From contig LNEU01000023.1 of assembly GCA_001464355.1 (NCBI GenBank), forward strand, positions 62,001 to 126,000: a stretch of 64,000 bases of DNA. The letters run 5' to 3'. How positions within the stretch are numbered: the first letter of the stretch is position 1; each line of letters starts with the position of its first letter. Source of the stretch: Burkholderiales bacterium Ga0077544 (GTDB lineage: Bacteria; Pseudomonadota; Gammaproteobacteria; Burkholderiales; Burkholderiaceae_D). A program made the translations under genes and the position numbers. Below, piece after piece: positions 1 through 8,606 of this stretch. Below the pieces are notes generated by a model. The model did no database searches and was not told the DNA's origin. It saw only the letters and a program-made list of their open reading frames with translations.

Positions 1-167
1 TCATCAAGCGTAATACCTGATAACCATGCCGCTTGAATATGCTGAAGTAGCAAATTCAAGCGTGCCAGGTAACAAGCTTGTCATGCCAAATCAAACTCAT
101 CGATAATTGCGCATCCGCAGATAATCACGGCAATGACGCTCTAGCGCTGCCACTCCAAGGTCAACCG

Positions 168-593
168 ATGCCGTCAAATTTTACATGGACCATACGCGTC
201 TACTATGAAGATACCGATGCCGGTGGCGTCGTGTTTTATGCGAACTATTTGAAATTTTTTGAACGGGCGCGCACCGAATGGCTGCGCAGCGCTGGCATTA
301 ATCAGCAAATCATGACCGAAACGCACGGCGTCATGTTCGTGGTCAAGAGCACCGCAGTTGATTATCATGCGCCAGCGAAACTGGATAATGAACTGAAATT
401 GACTGTTGTAGTCGAAAAGATGGGCCGCGCTTCGGTACAATTCTTGCAACAGGCTTGGCGCATCAACGGCGACAGCGAAGAATTACTCGCAACTGGCAGG
501 ATCAAGGTAGGTTGCGTGGATACATTGCGTTTCCGTCCTGGCGAAATTCCGCAGCACGTTTTGCAGGCCATCAAGACGATCGAAGCAGCGTGA
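168..593 (+). CDS. ybgC: Tol-Pal-associated acyl-CoA thioesterase YbgC
   Basis: A 141-aa single-domain hotdog (4HBT) thioesterase that hydrolyses acyl-CoA at the cytoplasmic side of the membrane; in proteobacteria it is the usual first gene of the tol-pal cluster. The motif YYEDTDAGGVVFYANY at residues 12-27 contains the family's catalytic Asp (D17). The reading frame is open back to 78, but the ATG at 168 is preferred: it has an AAGG seven bases upstream and gives the normal family length and N-terminus. tolQ follows after 162 bp with no clear terminator between them. Function is by family; the start is inferred. Confidence 0.93.
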   Translation: MPSNFTWTIRVYYEDTDAGGVVFYANYLKFFERARTEWLRSAGINQQIMTETHGVMFVVKSTAVDYHAPAKLDNELKLTVVVEKMGRASVQFLQQAWRINGDSEELLATGRIKVGCVDTLRFRPGEIPQHVLQAIKTIEAA

Positions 594-755
594 TTGAGCG
601 AGACAACTCCAGACGAACCGTAAATGCGCGCCGTGAATATATAGAAACAGTTACAGAAACACAGATAAAAATAGAACCGTACTTGCAAGACCAAATCGCA
701 CAGCCTCCTGCCAGTTGCGCATACAATTGATCAAATTCGACTAAACCACACTTCC

Positions 756-1448
756 ATGACCGTCACTCAAGACCTTTCTTTTGTTCATCTGATCTCCAAC
801 GCCTCGGTTCTTGTACAGCTCGTCATGCTGCTTCTGGTCGCCGTCTCTGCCATGAGCTGGACCTATATCTTCCGCAAGATGTTCACGATCAAGAATGCGC
901 GCAGACAGACCGAAGAATTCGAACGCGCATTCTGGTCCGGCGGCGATTTGAATGCGCTGTATCAGGACGCCACCTCCAATCGTCGTAAAAGCAGCGGCTC
1001 GACCGGCGCACTGGAACGCATCTTCGAAGCCGGCATGAGCGAATTCAACAAATCCCGCGCCGCCCATGACCCGTCGCAAGCCAGCGTACGTCTGGACGGC
1101 GCACGCCGTGCTATGCGTGCGGCTTACCAGCGCGAAATGGATGCGCTGGAATCGCACCTCGCCTTCCTCGCCTCAGTCGGTTCGGTCTCGCCATATGTCG
1201 GCTTGTTTGGTACCGTGTGGGGCATCATGAATTCTTTCCGCGGTCTGGCGAACGTGCAGCAGGCAACCCTGGCTGCCGTCGCACCAGGGATTGCCGAAGC
1301 ACTGATCGCGACCGCAATTGGTTTGTTTGCGGCGATTCCTGCAGTGGTTGCCTACAATCGTTATTCGCACGATATCGACAGATTGGCGATGCGCTTTGAA
1401 AGCTTCGTTGAAGAGTTCTCGAACATCCTGCAACGTCAGACGCGTTAA
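756..1448 (+). CDS. tolQ: Tol-Pal system proton channel subunit TolQ
   Basis: A 230-aa inner-membrane protein of the MotA/TolQ/ExbB family. Three hydrophobic segments are visible at about residues 17-39, 137-158 and 174-199, with a large cytoplasmic loop between the first and second, the family topology. With TolR it uses the proton motive force to energise TolA and keep the outer membrane constricted during division. No good Shine-Dalgarno sequence precedes the ATG. tolR begins 11 bp downstream, so the genes are co-transcribed. Confidence 0.97.
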   Translation: MTVTQDLSFVHLISNASVLVQLVMLLLVAVSAMSWTYIFRKMFTIKNARRQTEEFERAFWSGGDLNALYQDATSNRRKSSGSTGALERIFEAGMSEFNKSRAAHDPSQASVRLDGARRAMRAAYQREMDALESHLAFLASVGSVSPYVGLFGTVWGIMNSFRGLANVQQATLAAVAPGIAEALIATAIGLFAAIPAVVAYNRYSHDIDRLAMRFESFVEEFSNILQRQTR

Positions 1449-1459
1449 GGGCTGCAACG

Positions 1460-1897
1460 ATGTCATTCTCATCCGGAAGCATGCGCGGCGGGCGCAGCAG
1501 AAAATTCAAGTCAGAAATCAATGTCGTGCCGTACATCGACGTGATGATGGTGCTGCTGGTGATCTTCATGGTGACTGCACCTATGGTCAATCCGAACGAG
1601 ATCCAGTTGCCGAACGCCGCCAGATCCACACAGCCGCCGACCGAATACATCAGCATCGAATTGAAAGCCGATGCTTCGGCTACCGTCTCGGTAAAGGGAA
1701 AAAAAGGCGCAGCAGCGCCTAGCGAAACTATCGGCCGTGGCGAGCTGAGTAAAAAATTGCAGGCGCTGTATGCCGACAACCCGGATATCGCCGTCATGAT
1801 TGCCGCTGACAAGAACATTAAATATGACGAGGTGATTCAAGCCCTGTCAGAAGCCAAAAAACTTGGTATCAGCCGCGTAGGTCTGGCCACCAATTGA
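1460..1897 (+). CDS. tolR: Tol-Pal system protein TolR
   Basis: A 145-aa ExbD/TolR protein. One transmembrane helix lies at about residues 25-45 and carries the conserved Asp (D27 in YIDVMMVLLVIF) through which protons pass in this family; the rest is periplasmic. The basic N-terminus (RGGRSRKFK) fits a cytoplasmic start. It acts with TolQ as the motor of the envelope complex. Spacing to tolQ is 11 bp and to tolA 10 bp, so translation is probably coupled. Confidence 0.97.
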   Translation: MSFSSGSMRGGRSRKFKSEINVVPYIDVMMVLLVIFMVTAPMVNPNEIQLPNAARSTQPPTEYISIELKADASATVSVKGKKGAAAPSETIGRGELSKKLQALYADNPDIAVMIAADKNIKYDEVIQALSEAKKLGISRVGLATN

Positions 1898-1907
1898 ACA
1901 CCGTTTT

Positions 1908-2780
1908 ATGACTGACAATTCACCCTACACCGTCCCGAGCGAACCTGGTCGCTGGCGTGCCATCACGCTGGCAGTGGCGGTACACGTCGCGCTCCTGGTG
2001 TTTTTCTGGATAGGCATCGATTGGCAGAATCAAACACCGGTTGCCATCAAGGCGGAAATCTGGGACATGCAGGCGAAAGAAGCAGCACCGCTGCCGCCGG
2101 AACCGGAACCCACGCCACAACCGAAGCCGGAACCAAAGCCTATCATCAAGGAAACGCCTAAAGCGGAACCGATCAAGCCTGAACCGCCTAAAGTCGATAT
2201 CGCGCTCGAAAAAGAAAAGAAGCGCAAAGAACAGGAACGTAAAGACAAGCTGGCAGCAGAAGAAAAAGAAAAGAAGCTGAAGCAAAAAGCCGAGCAAGAG
2301 AAACAGGACAAACTCGACAAGCAGCTAGCCGATAAGAAAGCCGAACAGCAAAAGAAAGCTGATGCGGACAAAAAACGCCTACAAGATCAACGTGATGCAG
2401 AATTGAGTGATAAACGGCGTGCTGAAGAGCTGCGCCGCCTGACTGGTGCGATAGGTAGCGGTGGCTCCGGCCAAGCTGCGAAATCGCAAGGTAGCGGTCG
2501 TGCAGATGGCGCGTATGCCGATAAAATCCGGGCAAAAATCCGCTCAAACACAGTATTTAACGTACCACCGGAATTAAGCGGGAATCCTCAGGTCGAATAC
2601 GATGTCGAACTGCTGCCTGACGGATCGCTACGTGGATTGAATTTGCGCAAATCTTCAGGCTTGTCCGGTTTCGATGAAGCCGTTAAACGTGCGATCGAAC
2701 GTTCGCAACCCTTTCCTCCCGATCAATCCGGCAGCGTCCCTGGCCGCTTGACCGTTATACACAAACCGAAAGATCAGTGA
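1908..2780 (+). CDS. tolA: Tol-Pal system energy-transducing protein TolA
   Basis: A 290-aa protein with the three-part TolA layout: an N-terminal membrane anchor (about residues 18-37), a long periplasmic arm rich in Pro, Glu, Lys and Ala (about 50-180, first Pro/Glu repeats, then a charged helical stretch), and a compact C-terminal domain (about 205-290) of the TonB/TolA type. It links the TolQR motor to TolB and Pal across the periplasm. The stop is four bases before the tolB start. Confidence 0.95.
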   Translation: MTDNSPYTVPSEPGRWRAITLAVAVHVALLVFFWIGIDWQNQTPVAIKAEIWDMQAKEAAPLPPEPEPTPQPKPEPKPIIKETPKAEPIKPEPPKVDIALEKEKKRKEQERKDKLAAEEKEKKLKQKAEQEKQDKLDKQLADKKAEQQKKADADKKRLQDQRDAELSDKRRAEELRRLTGAIGSGGSGQAAKSQGSGRADGAYADKIRAKIRSNTVFNVPPELSGNPQVEYDVELLPDGSLRGLNLRKSSGLSGFDEAVKRAIERSQPFPPDQSGSVPGRLTVIHKPKDQ

Positions 2781-2783
2781 CCC

Positions 2784-4055
2784 ATGACAAAGACTTCTTT
2801 TTTACGCTCATTCGCGATCCTCACCTTGTTCGTTAGCAGTCTCGCTCACGCGCAATTGCGGGTGGAAATCGCCGGCGTCGGCGCCAACCAGATACCAGTA
2901 GCCCTCGCCACCTTCGGCGACGAATCGATTGCACCGCATCAAGTCAGCGCCATCATCAAGGCCGATCTATTGCGTAGTGGTTATTTCAAGGTCATCGATA
3001 CCGGCTCGGTACTGACCGAAAATTCCGCAGTCAATCTTGCCGACTGGAAATCGCGCGGTGCAGATGCACTGGTAGTCGGCAGCGTACAGCGCCTGCCGGA
3101 TGGGCGTTTCGACGTGAAATATCGTTTGTTCGACACGATCAAAGGCACGCAACTGTCTTCACTGGCATTGGCAAACCAGCCGCAATTCATCCGCGTCTCA
3201 GCCCACAAGATCGCCGATGACATCTATGAAAAATTGACCGGCATACGCGGCGCGTTTGCTACCCGTGTCGCCTATGTCACCAAATCCGGCAAGGAATTCC
3301 GCCTTGAAGTCGCCGATTCCGATGGCGAAGGCACACAAGTCGCACTCCGTTCAAACGAACCAATCATTTCACCAGCCTGGTCGCCAGACGGCACCAAAGT
3401 CGCCTATGTGTCGTTTGAAAACAAAAAACCTGTGGTCTACATCCAGGATCTGGTCAGCCGCAAACGTACAGTCGCCGCCAACTTCAAGGGCAGCAATTCA
3501 GCGCCTTCATGGGCGCCAGACGGTAATCGCCTGGCAGTTGCACTGTCGCGCGATGGCTTGACTCAGGTTTATGTGGTCAACGCTGACGGCACCAACCCGC
3601 GCCGCCTGAGCAATTCAAACGGCATCGATACAGAACCGCAATTCTCGGCCGATGGACAAAGCATTTACTTCACCAGCGACCGTAGTGGCGGTCCACAAAT
3701 CTACAAAATGAGTGCAAATGGCGGCGAAGCACGTCGCGTGACTTTTTCCGGCAGCTACAACATCAGCCCACGGATCTCACCTGACGGTAAATTTTTGGCC
3801 TATATTTCGCGCCGTGAAGGTAAATTTCAATTATTTACACTGGATTTGACCAACGGTCAGGAACAACGCTTGTCCGACACCGTCAAAGACGAATCGCCCA
3901 GCTTTTCGCCTAACGGCAAATATCTGATGTACGCAACCGAATCCGGTCGCCGTGGCACACTGGCGGTTGTTTCGGTAGATGGTCAGGTCAAGCAACGCCT
4001 GACCACTCAGGCTGGCGACATACGTGAGCCCACATGGGGCCCGTTTATGAAATAA
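2784..4055 (+). CDS. tolB: Periplasmic beta-propeller protein TolB
   Basis: A 423-aa secreted protein. The N-terminus is a signal peptide ending near residue 23 (SLAHA before QLRVE). A TolB N-terminal domain follows, then repeated WD40-like propeller blades with the recurring S-P-A-W-S-P-D-G type motif (about residues 190-410). It binds Pal and is released from it by energised TolA. It follows tolA directly and precedes pal by 54 bp. Confidence 0.97.
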   Translation: MTKTSFLRSFAILTLFVSSLAHAQLRVEIAGVGANQIPVALATFGDESIAPHQVSAIIKADLLRSGYFKVIDTGSVLTENSAVNLADWKSRGADALVVGSVQRLPDGRFDVKYRLFDTIKGTQLSSLALANQPQFIRVSAHKIADDIYEKLTGIRGAFATRVAYVTKSGKEFRLEVADSDGEGTQVALRSNEPIISPAWSPDGTKVAYVSFENKKPVVYIQDLVSRKRTVAANFKGSNSAPSWAPDGNRLAVALSRDGLTQVYVVNADGTNPRRLSNSNGIDTEPQFSADGQSIYFTSDRSGGPQIYKMSANGGEARRVTFSGSYNISPRISPDGKFLAYISRREGKFQLFTLDLTNGQEQRLSDTVKDESPSFSPNGKYLMYATESGRRGTLAVVSVDGQVKQRLTTQAGDIREPTWGPFMK

Positions 4056-4109
4056 TGCACGTCAATTGATTTAATTAACATTCGAACGCTTATTACCAAG
4101 GGAAATAAA

Positions 4110-4616
4110 ATGCGCACCATTACATCAGTTTTTATCTTATCGACCGCCATGCTGCTGGCAGCATGCTCGTCCACCAAACTGGACGACAAGGCACCGGTTG
4201 AAGACCGTACAGGTTCTTCATCAGTTGATCCACGTTCCGTTGGCACCGTCAACGCATCAAGCGATCCATTGAACGATCCACAAGGTGTATTGGCCAAGCG
4301 CAGCGTGTACTTCGACCTCGATAGCTATGTCGTCAAAGCTGAATATCAGCAAGTCGTCGCCAACCACGCCAAATACCTGCAAAGCAACAAGGCGCGCAAA
4401 ATCATCATCCAAGGCAATACCGATGAACGCGGCGGCGCTGAATACAACCTGGCGCTTGGTCAAAAACGTGCAGAAGCCGTACGTAAATCCCTGTCGCTGC
4501 TAGGCGTTCCTGAATCGCAAATGGAAGCAGTATCGCTGGGCAAAGAAAAACCAAAAGCTTTGGGTAGCGATGAAGCAGCATGGGCAGAAAACCGCCGTGC
4601 CGATATCGTTTATTAA
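4110..4616 (+). CDS. pal: Peptidoglycan-associated lipoprotein Pal
   Basis: A 168-aa outer-membrane lipoprotein. The lipobox LLAAC puts the lipidated Cys at residue 19. The C-terminal half (about 65-168) is an OmpA-like peptidoglycan-binding domain with the hallmark NTDERGGAEYNLALGQKRA region, which contacts diaminopimelate in this family. GGGAAA stands upstream of the ATG as a ribosome site. cpoB starts six bases after the stop. Confidence 0.97.
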   Translation: MRTITSVFILSTAMLLAACSSTKLDDKAPVEDRTGSSSVDPRSVGTVNASSDPLNDPQGVLAKRSVYFDLDSYVVKAEYQQVVANHAKYLQSNKARKIIIQGNTDERGGAEYNLALGQKRAEAVRKSLSLLGVPESQMEAVSLGKEKPKALGSDEAAWAENRRADIVY

Positions 4617-4621
4617 TCTGA

Positions 4622-5359
4622 ATGGCAATGATTAAAAAAACCCTGATTGCGGCCTTGATGGCCGCATTTTCATGTGCGTCGCTGTCAGCGCATGCGGCAC
4701 TGTTTGGTGATGACGAAGCACGTCGCGCGATTCTCGATGTACGTACCAAGGTCGACAGCCTGCAGCAAAGCAAAGCTGATTCAACTGCGATGATCGAGTT
4801 ATCCAATCAAAACGACCAGCTGCGCCAGGAGATCTCCCGACTCAACGGTCAGATCGAAGTATTGTCGAATGAAGTCGCAAATATCCAGCAACGTCAAAAA
4901 GATTTTTACGTCGATCTCGATAATCGTCTGCGTAAACTTGAACCGCAAGTGGTCGCCATTGATGGTAAGGATGCGACAGTTGAGTTATCCGAGCAACGGA
5001 TATACGACAATGCACTGGCTCTGTTCAAGGCCGGCGATTACAAAAAATCCGGCACTGCCTTTGCCGATTTTCTGCAACGCTACCCGCAGTCTGGCTACGC
5101 TCCATCCGCTCAGTACTGGATAGGCAATGCTTACTACGCACAACGCGATTACAAAAATGCGATCGCCGCACAGCAAGCCTTGCTGAAAAAATATCCGGGC
5201 AATCCCAAAGGCGCAGATGCCTTGTTGAACATTGCCAGCTCCTATACGGAGCTCAAGGATCGTTCTGCCGCGAAAAAAACACTGGAATCACTGGTTGCCC
5301 AGTACCCAAACGCGCCTGCAGCGCAGACCGCGAAAGAACGTCTGGCAAATTTCAAATAA
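4622..5359 (+). CDS. cpoB: Cell-division coordinator CpoB (YbgF)
   Basis: A 245-aa periplasmic protein: signal peptide (residues 1-25, ending SAHA), a coiled-coil trimerisation stretch (about 40-105, heptad-rich with many Gln and Asn), then tetratricopeptide repeats in the C-terminal half. It coordinates peptidoglycan synthesis with Tol-driven constriction. Either ATG 4622 or ATG 4628 (MIKKTLIA) could be the start; neither has a strong ribosome site, so translation may be coupled to pal. A hairpin terminator follows at 5435-5461. Confidence 0.93.
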   Translation: MAMIKKTLIAALMAAFSCASLSAHAALFGDDEARRAILDVRTKVDSLQQSKADSTAMIELSNQNDQLRQEISRLNGQIEVLSNEVANIQQRQKDFYVDLDNRLRKLEPQVVAIDGKDATVELSEQRIYDNALALFKAGDYKKSGTAFADFLQRYPQSGYAPSAQYWIGNAYYAQRDYKNAIAAQQALLKKYPGNPKGADALLNIASSYTELKDRSAAKKTLESLVAQYPNAPAAQTAKERLANFK

Positions 5360-5434
5360 TACGCTTGGCTACATACATCGTATGATGCAGTCGTCGAATT
5401 GGAAAGCTGACATTTTTTCACAATCGCATATCGA

Positions 5435-5461
5435 ATCGCCCGCTAGCCGGGCGATTTTTTT
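5435..5461 (+). terminator. Rho-independent terminator of the tol-pal operon
   Basis: Perfect 8-bp stem ATCGCCCG / CGGGCGAT with a 5-base loop, followed by a run of seven T. It lies 76 bp after the cpoB stop. Confidence 0.85.
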
Positions 5462-5576
5462 GACTTAAGAGGGGAAGGCGAAGACTTTGTGTACGCTCAT
5501 ACCGAGTGCAAGCGTCGGGAAAAAATCAGTGATTCAAGCGGCGCCAATAAACATGAGATAAAAAGTGGGGATGTGA

Positions 5577-5606
5577 TTGACAGAGGCTATATGAGTTCTC
5601 TATAAT
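5577..5606 (+). promoter_or_regulatory. Sigma-70 promoter of tRNA-Lys
   Basis: Exact consensus boxes: TTGACA at 5577-5582 and TATAAT at 5601-5606, with an 18-bp spacer. The mature tRNA begins 12 bases after the -10 box. Confidence 0.85.
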
Positions 5607-5617
5607 AGCTTTCTTTC

Positions 5618-5693
5618 GGGTCGTTAGCTCAGCTGGTAGAGCAGCGGACTTTTAATCCGTTGGTCGCAGGTTCGAATCCCGCACGGCCTACCA
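5618..5693 (+). tRNA. tRNA-Lys (anticodon TTT)
   Basis: A 76-nt cloverleaf including an encoded CCA end. Acceptor strands GGGTCGT and ACGGCCT pair with two G-U pairs; the anticodon loop CTTTTAA (5649-5655) gives TTT; the T-loop is TTCGAAT. It has its own consensus promoter and is followed by a 10-bp hairpin. A decayed integrase begins 28 bp beyond its 3' end on the other strand, so it was probably used as an integration site. Confidence 0.97.
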
Positions 5694-5704
5694 CGAATAC
5701 AGTA

Positions 5705-5735
5705 GGGTCTAGATGAAAATCTAGACCCTTTCTTG
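5705..5735 (+). terminator. Terminator behind tRNA-Lys
   Basis: Perfect 10-bp inverted repeat GGGTCTAGAT / ATCTAGACCC closed by a GAAA tetraloop and followed by TTTCTT. The stop codon of the integrase relic on the minus strand (5721-5723) lies inside the right arm. Confidence 0.8.
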
Positions 5736-6138
5736 TTTCTGACGTGACAAAAACGTGACTTCTTCTGTTTCGTTTTCATTTCGCGGTATCCACACTACCA
5801 TCGCTACTGCAGTTAAATGTTCGGTAGCGTGCTTGGCCTAGCAATCCACCGTCATCTGCCTAGATTTCCATCTCCGCGCTTTTCAAGTTCATCACACGAC
5901 GTTCCCGCTTGTATATGCAGTGAATCCCGTGTGTGCGATAGATCGTGAAAACGAAAATTTGCAATCCAGCTTTTGATAAAACGGCAAGCCAAGCTGAATT
6001 GCATAACTCCACCGCAATGCGATTACCTTGATACGTAAAACAGTAGCGTGGATGTTTTCCAATCTGTTCAATCAAAATATCAACAGCATCCTGATTGAAT
6101 GGCACTGCATGAAGCTGTGCCGATTTTGGTGTGATTGA
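5721..6138 (-). pseudogene. Decayed tyrosine integrase (C-terminal fragment)
   Basis: Read on the minus strand, an open stretch from about 6138 to 5860 encodes a recognisable C-terminal catalytic part of a phage-type integrase: AVPFNQDAVDILIEQIGKHP, then CFTYQGNRI, corresponding to the family's VPLN-DAV, GKHP and VFTYRG region, and ending KSAEMEI where a working enzyme reads WKSAEMVRRYAHL. A stop at 5860 and a frame change follow. In another frame HATEHLTAVA continues to a stop at 5721, matching the usual YAHL-(A)TEHL tail. The N-terminal half is missing, the LRH box is degraded and the nucleophilic Tyr is not preserved. The assignment rests on remembered family motifs. Confidence 0.7.
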
Positions 6139-6670
6139 TCAAGGCAGTGCATCTGCTTCACTCCACCCGGCTCCACTTCACGCTGATAATCTCACACACA
6201 CCCTGCCTCAGGCTGACAACACAGATTTGACGAGCACTGCAAGATGCATAGGACAGGCTGCAAGCACTGCTTCCACATGCGACCGCTACCGATCTCGCTC
6301 CACTTCTCAGCGCAATAAACGAATCCTGGGAGAGCGATCAAGGACTGCTATTCATCTGGCGCCATAAGCGACAAAAACACGCGCACCCGAAAAGCCACAT
6401 AGATATCCCTTCATTGCGCGCTAGGCGCCAAGCGTGAGCTCGTAAACGTCAGCCCATCACGACTTTCAGGCCGAGCGCCTTGTTGCGGGACGGATACATT
6501 CCAGTTTAGCGCTACCCAGCAATGCTGCAGATATGTTGCAGGGAAGACAATATTGAAATTTACGCAAATAATTGCGTTCCCGAACGAATCATTACAGATT
6601 GTTGTGGTCTGACTTAGCATCGGCAATCTGCTGCTGATTTCGCGATTCACTCAGAAAAGGGGAAATCAAT
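6139..6670. other. Gene-poor stretch behind the integrase relic
   Basis: No convincing gene. Short open frames exist on both strands but lack ribosome sites and family motifs. It probably represents eroded remains of the element that once sat at tRNA-Lys. I see no repeat of the tRNA-Lys 3' end marking a far boundary. Confidence 0.4.
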
Positions 6671-6925
6671 ATGAGTATCCATAACGAACACGCAGAATTT
6701 TCAAATGAATTGAAGCGACGTTTTGAAGAATTTACGGTATGGGCGATTGCCAATTGGCCGCACAAGAATACACCGCCGACCAGCCGTGATTTTGATATTG
6801 CCCGGAAAGAGATTGCGGCACTAACCATCCAGGATTTTGATATAGGCAAGCGTAACGCTGCCATACCCGAACCAGAAGACGCCGGCCCCCAGTATGTCAG
6901 TGTCAGCCCTGCACCCTGGCCTTGA
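6671..6925 (+). CDS. Small hypothetical protein
   Basis: An 84-aa soluble protein of unknown function. It has no signal peptide or membrane segment, is acidic and aromatic-rich, and contains two similar short stretches, SRDFDIARKEIAAL and IQDFDIGKRNAA, that look like an internal duplication. A good ribosome site (AAGGGGAAA) stands about eight bases before the ATG, which supports translation. It lies upstream of a DUF883 gene and an entericidin-like gene, so a role in the same stress response is possible but only inferred. Confidence 0.55.
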   Translation: MSIHNEHAEFSNELKRRFEEFTVWAIANWPHKNTPPTSRDFDIARKEIAALTIQDFDIGKRNAAIPEPEDAGPQYVSVSPAPWP

Positions 6926-7005
6926 TCATTAGTGCATGAATTTGAATGTATGCCCATCAGTAACTGCCTGCTTTATTAATCGTCCACCACCTTAAAGGAA
7001 TCTCC

Positions 7006-7350
7006 ATGAGCTCCAATACATCCACCGTACCAGCCCGCAGCGGCAATCAAGCGACGGCTTCGGCAGCTACGTTACGCGAAGACTTGCAAACACTAAAAGC
7101 AGATCTCGATACCCTGCTTGGCCATGCTGCTGAATTGACGGATACAGAACTGCATGATGCGCAAGAGCGCATTCTGGCAAAGTTCAGTTCGCTACGCTTT
7201 GCAGCCAAAGGTATTGCAGTTGAAGCCAATCGCCAATTTCATCATGGCGTAGAAGTAACAACGGATTACGTCAAAGAGAGACCAATCCAGTCGATTGCTC
7301 TCGCCGTTGGCTTCGGAACTTTGCTAGGCGTGATCATCAGCCGCAAATAA
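7006..7350 (+). CDS. DUF883 (ElaB/YqjD-type) membrane-anchored protein
   Basis: A 114-aa protein with the DUF883 layout: a hydrophilic helical N-terminal part (about residues 20-85) and a C-terminal hydrophobic anchor (about 92-112, SIALAVGFGTLLGVIISR) containing the glycine-rich segment preceded by the family's KERPIQS turn. E. coli relatives ElaB and YqjD are inner-membrane, ribosome-associated, stationary-phase proteins. AAAGGA lies seven bases before the ATG. It stands alone, with about 200 bp to the next gene. Confidence 0.85.
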   Translation: MSSNTSTVPARSGNQATASAATLREDLQTLKADLDTLLGHAAELTDTELHDAQERILAKFSSLRFAAKGIAVEANRQFHHGVEVTTDYVKERPIQSIALAVGFGTLLGVIISRK

Positions 7351-7549
7351 TTGCTATTTTTTTGTGGTCGATTCCATTATTCAATTGCTTCACAACAGTG
7401 ATGGAATGAACTTTATGGCAAACCATTGTCCAACTATCAAGTTGCTTGACCACACAAGGAAAAGTGACGCGAACGTTTTCCAGAAATAATCACTGGAAAA
7501 ATCAAGGGGGCGTTCCTACGCTTATCCATTTAACTGAAAGGAAAATCTC

Positions 7550-7690
7550 ATGAAAAAAATTATTTCCATTATGTGTCTCGTCGCAATGAGCGTTGGACTG
7601 TCAGCTTGTAACACCATCCAAGGTGCAGGCAAAGATGTAGAACGTGGCGGCGAAAAAGTACAAGACGCTGCTGTTAAAGCAAAGAACTAA
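7550..7690 (+). CDS. Entericidin-type small lipoprotein
   Basis: A 46-aa lipoprotein: MKK start, hydrophobic signal, lipobox GLSAC with the lipidated Cys at residue 20, then a short tail NTIQGAGKDVERGGEKVQDA typical of the entericidin A/B family. Family members are envelope-stress or osmotically regulated peptides. A GAAAGGA ribosome site precedes the ATG and a strong terminator follows 20 bp after the stop, making this a complete single-gene unit. Confidence 0.88.
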   Translation: MKKIISIMCLVAMSVGLSACNTIQGAGKDVERGGEKVQDAAVKAKN

Positions 7691-7710
7691 TAAGTCCTTT
7701 GTCCCGACAA

Positions 7711-7739
7711 AAAAGCGTGAAGCAATTCACGCTTTTTTT
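7711..7739 (+). terminator. Terminator of the entericidin-like gene
   Basis: An 11-bp stem AAAAGCGTGAA / TTCACGCTTTT with loop GCAA, ending in seven T. Confidence 0.9.
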
Positions 7740-8156
7740 ATGCCTGCTTTGTCCGGAAGAGTGTCTGTTCGCGCTGCAGATATAAAAATTAACCGTCGAC
7801 ATCGGTTACCAAAGATCACGCGCTTGTCGAACAAGACAGACTAAATGAAAGGTAAGACGCGCGGACCAGGAGATTGCTATTCCGCTCACAATCATTTTCA
7901 ATATCGGAACACTGAGACGGGACAATTCGAAGCAATTCATTCAGAAAAATGCCTGGATTGCATCCTCTTGAAGAGCCGCGATTGCGTCGTATTATTCGCA
8001 CAGAATATTCATGAGTGCACAATATGCAGGCACATGAAAAAATCGACCGAAGCGAATTAAACATCCGGCATCGGTCGATTCAAGCATGAAAATCCATACA
8101 TCAAAAAATTTCAGTCTACGCGTCAAATCGCAATAAGCTCCTGAACGCGTCCGCTA
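7740..8156. other. Intergenic region, no supported gene
   Basis: A 71-codon open frame at 7845-8060 (+) has six Cys in its product, including CLDCILLKSRDC and CTIC, but no ribosome site and no recognisable family; I do not call it a gene. Nothing else is evident. Confidence 0.35.
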
Positions 8157-8606
8157 TCATTTTTTGATGGTGAGATTGTTGACCACCGACTTCACACCAG
8201 GCACGTCGGTCGCCAGTTTGCCTGCCCGATCAATCTGAGTTTGATTGTTTACTGCACCATTCAGCGTAACCACTGCTTGGGATGTGTCCACATTTACGTC
8301 CAAACCTTTGACGTCAGAATCGGCGAGCAATGCGGTTTTCACTTTAGTGGTGATGACCGTGTCATCCACCACGCTACCTGGCATTTGACCGCCACCGGAC
8401 ATGGTATCAGCCGGCGCGACTGGCGCTGACGCTGCAGGAGCGGTTTCAGGCGGCGCGCTTGGTGCTGTTGCCGGCGATTCGACCGACGGCGTTGAGCCCG
8501 TTGTAGCATCGGTCTCTGCACGACGTTCGCAACCTGTTGCGAACAAGACAGTTAACACGGCTGCAGCAAGAACAACGCGGGAATTATTTGGCAATGTTTT
8601 CATCAT
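8157..8606 (-). CDS. BON-domain lipoprotein
   Basis: A 149-aa predicted lipoprotein. Signal peptide with lipobox LFATGC (Cys 26), a low-complexity Ala/Pro/Ser/Thr linker (about residues 30-75), then one BON domain (about 80-149) with the typical DDTVITTKVKTALLAD opening and a Gly-valine pattern ending VKSVVNNLTI. BON proteins such as OsmY and DolP bind phospholipid or protect the envelope under osmotic stress. It is monocistronic and lies 466 bp from the entericidin-like gene on the other strand, consistent with a small envelope-stress locus. Confidence 0.85.
   Translation of the reverse strand: MMKTLPNNSRVVLAAAVLTVLFATGCERRAETDATTGSTPSVESPATAPSAPPETAPAASAPVAPADTMSGGGQMPGSVVDDTVITTKVKTALLADSDVKGLDVNVDTSQAVVTLNGAVNNQTQIDRAGKLATDVPGVKSVVNNLTIKK

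Noticed and set aside
2041-2371. Lys/Arg- or Ser/Phe-rich frames overlapping tolA
   Set aside because: Out-of-frame readings of the repetitive TolA arm.
6131-6650. Short open frames on both strands behind the integrase relic
   Set aside because: No ribosome sites or family motifs; best explained as eroded DNA.
7845-8060. 71-codon open frame with six Cys
   Set aside because: No ribosome site, no recognisable family, AT-rich intergenic context; not enough to call a gene.
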